Source: Opisthorchis felineus (taxonomy: Eukaryota; Platyhelminthes; Trematoda; Opisthorchiida; Opisthorchiidae). From it: DNA of 64,000 nt. The translations under genes and the position numbers were made by a program. The number at the start of each line of letters is the position of its first letter. The stretch's first letter is position 1. This document shows, piece after piece, positions 59,325-64,000 of the stretch. The stretch is taken from contig SJOL01009621.1 of the NCBI GenBank assembly GCA_004794785.1, positions 397,012-461,011 of the forward strand, read 5' to 3'. The notes under the pieces were generated by a model. The model ran no database searches and was not told where the DNA came from. It saw nothing but the letters and a program-made list of their open reading frames with translations.

Positions 59325-59800
59325 ATTTGACAGCCTTTTTGGGTAACACCAGATACACGTAGTCCCCAAGTTCCCATCAACTTTATGTTCTAATTGAACG
59401 CCAAGTTGTACGCAACTGTGGAAATACGCAACTCCCTGGAAAACTAAGCTGTGGCTAGTGGGAGGCTCATCTGGAATCCAGATGAATCCCTCGTTTACGA
59501 TGGTCTTCTTTAACTGAAGGTGCTGCACAAGGCTATCTCATTTCTCGTCGGTACGAAACCTAAGATATCGACGTATATTTTCTCGGACATAACATCATTT
59601 ATACGGCTGCCGAAAACTCCTCAGCAAAGCATCAACCGAAACATGAGGCGGCCTCTGCACAGCAGTACATTCAGCTGATGAACATTATAAAACAGAGATC
59701 CAATCGTGATTCCGTTGGTTCATCTTTTACAATTAATTAAGTCAATTAATCAAATAATTTAATTTACTTAATTTGAAAAATGAGTATATTTCATCGACAA
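59325..59800. repeat. diverged family D fragments
   Basis: 59325-59570 resembles the minus-oriented unit without a recognisable ribozyme core. 59630-59800 begins CCGAAACATGAGGCGGCC in plus orientation and runs into an AATTAA-rich segment. Confidence 0.45.
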
Positions 59801-60654
59801 TTCAGGGAGCAGTCGAAATAGTAAATGACCTGGGTAAAACAAAACCTAGTGCTTGAGTGTTTGCGTGATGCAGCGCTAATGAGCACAGAATCACCGAGTA
59901 TAACTCAACGGGGAACACGATCCTTGTTGATTTCTTGTAAATTCATACGATGTTATGGAAAATCACGATAAAATTAATCTGGGGCCATTCTTTCCAGTTC
60001 AAAATCAAGTCAAAACGGCATTCAGTATTTACGGCGGCAGAGGTTGGAGGCCCTGGAAAGCCAAACTTTCTTGCATTTCGTCTTGCTTGGGACACATCAG
60101 GTGATGAAGCAAGATAGGTTGCAGGTGTTACTTTAATCAACGCTTCATACCGTATAGCATAGCGCCACTAATCAAGTTTGTCCGTCTGATTTCCGAACTC
60201 AGCCAGTGCGTTGGATTCGTTAGCAAGTCTGACCACTTGGGCAGTGCCAGTTGCAAATTCTCAGTGATTCCGATCCCCGCTGGGGATTCAGTGTTCGTTA
60301 GATCCCCGACGGCTCCTAAATAGTCCATTTAGGAATAAATTGTTCGCAAGGCCAACAACGGTATTGAACGTCAAGTCGACTTGATTATTTGCAGTTGTTC
60401 AATAAACACTGCAGTTAACTATGTGATGTGCAGTCATCACTTCCGATTTTTATGTGCGTCTGGTCTCAGAACCATAATACAATTATTTGATGTGGTCATG
60501 AATGTCGTCATAGAACTGAGACCCTTTTGACTGTCGCACAGAATATTACTATATCTTCATAAACTCATTGAAGTGTTAGGCCCATAAATGAGGGAAATTC
60601 TCAGGTTAGAACAATTTCTGATTCACAGAATACCAAAAGGTTTAAAACGCATCT

Positions 60655-60780
60655 CAAGGAAGGAAAATTGAGGACTGCGCCTACCTGATGAGCCCGAAGT
60701 GTAAGGGCGAAACCGGTCGTGGGCTGATGAAGAGTATTCAGCAACCTTGTGAGTAGTGTGTTGCTTCTAAGTAACATCTC
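60655..60780 (+). repeat. family D repeat, ribozyme module
   Basis: Carries the best hammerhead in the window (60678-60723), followed by GAAGAGTATTCAGCAACC and the unit end GAGTAGTGTGTTGC. The second module is absent. Confidence 0.6.
60678..60723 (+). ncRNA. hammerhead ribozyme motif (family D), best-preserved copy
   Basis: All elements are readable in order. Stem I 5' strand GCCUAC (60678-60683), core CUGAUGA (60684-60690), stem II GCCC/GGGC with a 9-nt loop, GAA (60708-60710), minimal stem III ACC/GGU without loop, cleavage position C (60717), stem I 3' strand GUGGGC (60718-60723). Stem I forms six pairs, including one U-G. Very short stem III is typical of hammerheads in retroelements, which are thought to act as dimers. 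Only sequence and pairing were examined; activity is inferred. Confidence 0.75.
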
Positions 60781-61374
60781 AGCAATATTTGAAATAAGCT
60801 AAGGAGGTAACAATGAACTTTTTCCAACCTTTGCCTTAGCAACAGGAAAACATCCTAGTTTATAAGTTGCTAAAGTCTGAATGCTTTGAGTTACTTGTTT
60901 GATGTTAAAGTGGCGATCTCTGTTTCGAATACATCAAACGGTGCATCCGATCATCAGCACTAGAAAACTATTTCTTCCACTTTTACGTGTGAAACTTCTG
61001 GATTCGACGGTATAATTTAGACAGAAAACTGGATGATAGACGTCTAAACCAAGTCACCTCTCTGCTCGGTTTAGCTTCTTCAAAATGACAAAAAAGGGGT
61101 GGTTGAATCCATGGGAGGCAACCAGTGTTTCTGTTAGCTTACAGCACAAATTCAGCTTTCCTTTCTCACAGCAACTGGAGAATCAGCGGTTTGTGTTGAA
61201 GTTGTAAAAACTGGCATCACGGACTCAACACAACAGCGATCCCTCACTTGCTGTAGCCCTAGAAAAATTGTCCACACAAACATGTGGAGGCAACCAAATC
61301 GCTGCTCCTCTCCCGGTTCGCCTAACCCTAACCCCCCAAAAGGGCATGTGTCCCATACTGACATTATTTGTAAA

Positions 61375-61490
61375 TGTACGATTTGTAGCTGTACGTGGAC
61401 TGAGATACTGCCAGGATGCCCAGGCCTAGATAGGACATTGATTCGAGGGGCTGCCCTGCTGCCAGGCAGCGATGATTGGTGTAAGAACAT
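61375..61490 (+). repeat. family E 3' fragment
   Basis: GTACGTGGACTGAGATACTGCC and GGCAGCGATGATTGG. The middle resembles the body of SINE family A, hinting at a shared module. Confidence 0.4.
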
Positions 61491-62439
61491 CAGAACAGCC
61501 TACATTTTTAAGGCCCCACATTAAATGACAATGGTTTAGACTAAATTGTCTTAGATTGGGAAAACATTGTTCAAAAAAGTTGTTTCCTTATATCCATACT
61601 TGGATGCCAGACTAACCAGCGCTGAACAAATGCGTCAAAATCAATCTGGATCACACGGTCAACCGGCATAAAACCCACGAGTGATCACAAGGTTTGCCCA
61701 AGTTGTGGACTGTCATCGGTTGGTTGGCGCTAAATTAGTGCACACATCCGTAGTTACCATGTTCCAAGTAGAGGCCCAGGTAAGAACTTCTTTGGTTTTG
61801 AAAGCAAAAAGGAATTCCTGCGACAAAATCATCCAGAGGCACCAGAATAAATTACCCAAGTTAGACTAGCTTAGGCCTCCATATGTTCGCCCGCTGATTC
61901 TAGTATCTTGATAACAATGGCTGTTATCATATCCGGCTAAATACAAAACAACTTTTCCCAAGTATGTACAGATGTCGTGTGGTTCAGACTGGCCGACGAC
62001 GTCAACACTTCTGCAAGTGAATGAAACGGAAATGCATCACAAAACAGGATGCGGTTAGTGGCGGTGCCGCAATCCGATGGAGCTGATAGTCAAAAGGACA
62101 TAACTAGTTCCCTTTACATCCACTTGGTGAAACCCAGAAAAAAAGGGACGCATAACAGATTGTCTTCTAGGACTTTCATCTTTGTATTCAAGTCCCATAG
62201 GCCTGATACATAGTAGACCCTCCCTGAGCATCGTGGAGAAGTTGGGAACCTCGCTTGACTGTTTCCAGGGAGATAAACTAAAAAATATCAATGGATTGAT
62301 TCAGACAAACTGGGCAACAAATCATAAGTACCGTTTGTCTAAGATGTATTTTCTATAGTTTCTCAAATTTGCACAAGTCAACCGAACAAATTAACTATAC
62401 CTACAAAGCTGATTTGGTTGGTTACCCTGATGCATTCTC

Positions 62440-62960
62440 TTTTCACAGTTTTCTTTCTGTTATCAGACGGCATCGAATTAATCAAAAAATGCAGAGATCT
62501 GTCAGACGAAAAAGGCGGGAAAGTGACCAAACTCAAGGAAAATCAAACTACAACGCAGTACAATTTTGTGACCAGCTGGTCAAAATGCAGGGAGAAAACT
62601 GCGACAATAGGAAATGAGGGGACTATTAAAATCAGAGAAAGACATAACCCAACGCAGCACAATATGCGAACAGGACAGTTATAACTGCGATGCAGCCTAC
62701 CAGGAGGAAGCTGTCCAACGAGCCAATCGAACACCATGTGTTCAGACCACAACGCGGCACAAATCGTAGACGGTTCAAACAAATTACGGTAAAGCTGTTA
62801 CTCAAACAGCCCATCACATTAGAAGGTAGTAAATGCTATCTTGTAAATTATGTAGAAGCAAGCAGGTGACGAGAAAGTACCCACCCAACCGCACACTGAT
62901 GATGTCTCCGCGATTGGTGACGAAACGACTGCGAGCAAATGGACAAGTCCGGCGAAAAGA
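62440..62960 (+). mobile_element. Penelope-like element 3' fragment with ribozyme terminus
   Basis: No protein motif is left, but the sequence aligns with the 3' regions of the two other Penelope copies (shared ACAACGCAG-type words and the CCAGCTGGTCAAA-like stretch). It ends in the shared terminal sequence at 62890-62960, which here keeps a complete hammerhead core. It is followed by the AATTAGCGCACGCGAGCTACCGA motif seen in variant form at other terminal copies. Confidence 0.55.
62891..62934 (+). ncRNA. hammerhead ribozyme motif in Penelope terminus
   Basis: CUGAUGA (62896-62902), then one extra U, stem II GUCUCC/GGUGAC (one mismatch, loop GCGAUU), then GAAA at 62922-62925. Stem III would be only AC/GU-like and is altered here. 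Hammerheads in the pLTRs of Penelope-like elements are established knowledge; this copy fits that placement. Confidence 0.5.
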
Positions 62961-64000
62961 TTAGCAGTCACCTGATCTACAACCAATTAGCGCACGCGAG
63001 CTACCGACTTGTCGATTTAATGCGAGCACTAGAATTGTGTAATAGTATCGTAGTATCTCGGCCGAGAGCATGTCAGAAAGTTCACGCCGCCGACTAACCT
63101 CAGTGAATGGCCATATTTTTAGTGATTCTTCCAATTCTGCTTTCATTCGGAGAAATATTTTCCGGTGCGTGGTCGGTAATCCTTCGTATTGTCTGATACG
63201 TCTAAACAGACTTAGACGATACAAAAGCCCTGTATTCTTCGTAGAGGAAAAACACTCCGGGAGTGAATAAATAACCCCCTTGCTTAGTTGAACCAACGAC
63301 TCACAACTGGTGAGGGAAGCATGTACATCGAGACTCGAAATTCAATCGTCTGTGGTATAAAGACCATCAATGAGAAATTATCAAAGTGGATAACCTGTAT
63401 AGGTGGGAGGTACGGATTTTCTTAACAGCCGAACTTTTGTTTTGCTTCATTTTCTATGCGCGCTGGTTCAGCAGACGTTTGGTCACAATAAAATAAACAG
63501 GGCGGTGTGAGAACCATCATAATGGTTCCTCCCAAGGAGCCTATGAAGGAATGTGATCCGTTTAGGAGATGAACTTTTTGGACAATCTGTTATCACTGCA
63601 CTGGGTGTTTATGAGGAGTTATCGATAGATGGCGGTTAAGAATCGCGTTTTTTGCGACTTCCAAACAACTTTACAAAGTCTTAATCGACCCTCATTGGAC
63701 TCCATTTCGTTCTTTACCAAAAGAGGAATCTGGTATTTTTAATGGCAAATTTTCTGTCTAACTCATACTAATTTGTAATACATCTCAGTTGCTGGGGGGG
63801 GGGCAGATACCAACAAAAGTATTTTAAAAAAAACTTTGTTTCCACCTGAATGCAACTAACGATAGATAGTCGATTTCGAGACAGATGGTGTGTGAAATTT
63901 TAATGATAGCTCAGTGTATTGACGACCATGGCAGGAGTAAGTTTTTCGGACTGTCTGTGGGCAAAGTGTGGGTGATAAGTTGTTGGACCGTAATTGATTC

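Larger units (their letters stand above)
42056..64000. other. DNA upstream of the PDE4 catalytic exons, no host gene recognised
   Basis: About 22 kb searched for UCR1/UCR2 motifs (WCLDQLE-like, TPFAQVL-like, SDSDYDL-like) on the minus strand without success. The region is dominated by repeats: families A, B, C, D and E, repeat R copy 2, and two Penelope-like stretches. Parts with nothing recognisable include about 52500-53770 and 54450-55650. The first PDE4 exons may lie further upstream. Confidence 0.5.

Noticed and set aside
61152..61260. Minus-strand peptide ending VRKES, considered as the start of UCR1 (RRESFLYRSDSDYD)
   Set aside because: A stop codon follows immediately and no SDSDYD-like continuation or suitable donor was found.
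62961..63296. Minus-strand peptide with ELEESLKIWPF, considered as the PDE4 UCR2 to catalytic linker
   Set aside because: Only the ELEE/W spacing resembles ELEDVNKWGL; the rest does not align, and the overlap with a Penelope terminus argues against a host exon.
1..64000. CRISPR arrays, bacterial operons, rRNA genes
   Set aside because: No regularly spaced short repeats, no ribosome-binding-site-led gene clusters and no rRNA-like blocks were seen; the window is eukaryotic.

Overview
This looks like a gene-poor, repeat-rich piece of flatworm chromosome, most likely from a digenean fluke. There are no bacterial-style operons. The one confidently recognised host gene has a textbook metazoan exon/intron structure with GT-AG introns of about 3 to 12 kb. 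The spaces are filled with tRNA-like SINEs, Penelope-like elements, a BEL/Pao remnant, and repeats carrying hammerhead ribozyme motifs. This mixture recalls schistosome and other fluke genomes. Assignment below the level of digenean is not supported.

The host gene is a cAMP-specific 3',5'-cyclic nucleotide phosphodiesterase of the PDE4 family on the minus strand. Six exons (41891-42055, 34467-34566, 22620-22777, 14481-14603, 11327-11509 and 3574-3720) join in frame to 876 nt. They give 291 residues plus stop, covering essentially the whole HD-type catalytic domain. All metal ligands and the purine-clamp glutamine and phenylalanine are present. Three usually conserved pocket positions differ. 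The N-terminal part (UCR1, UCR2, first exons) was not found in the 22 kb upstream, so it lies beyond the window, or this is the start of a short form.

Region by region: 1-3573 is 3' flank. 3721-11326 is the last intron, with SINEs in both orientations and Penelope-terminal fragments. 11510-14480 is a short intron. 14604-22619 is an intron holding ribozyme repeats and a BEL/Pao C-terminal remnant. 22778-34466 is an intron with a Penelope fragment, SINEs and a dead DDE transposase. 34567-41890 is an intron with a palindromic ribozyme repeat. 42056-64000 is upstream DNA or a first intron, with the best Penelope-like copy and the best-preserved hammerhead motif.

The most interesting signal is not a protein gene. 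At least four unrelated interspersed repeat families here (called B, C, D and the Penelope termini P) carry a recognisable hammerhead ribozyme core: CUGAUGA, stem II, GAAA, very short stem III, cleavage site. Stem I shows compensatory base changes between copies. In families B and C the ribozyme follows a polymerase III box-B-like motif, the layout known from the schistosome SM-alpha repeat. In family D, two loci show head-to-tail unit junctions.
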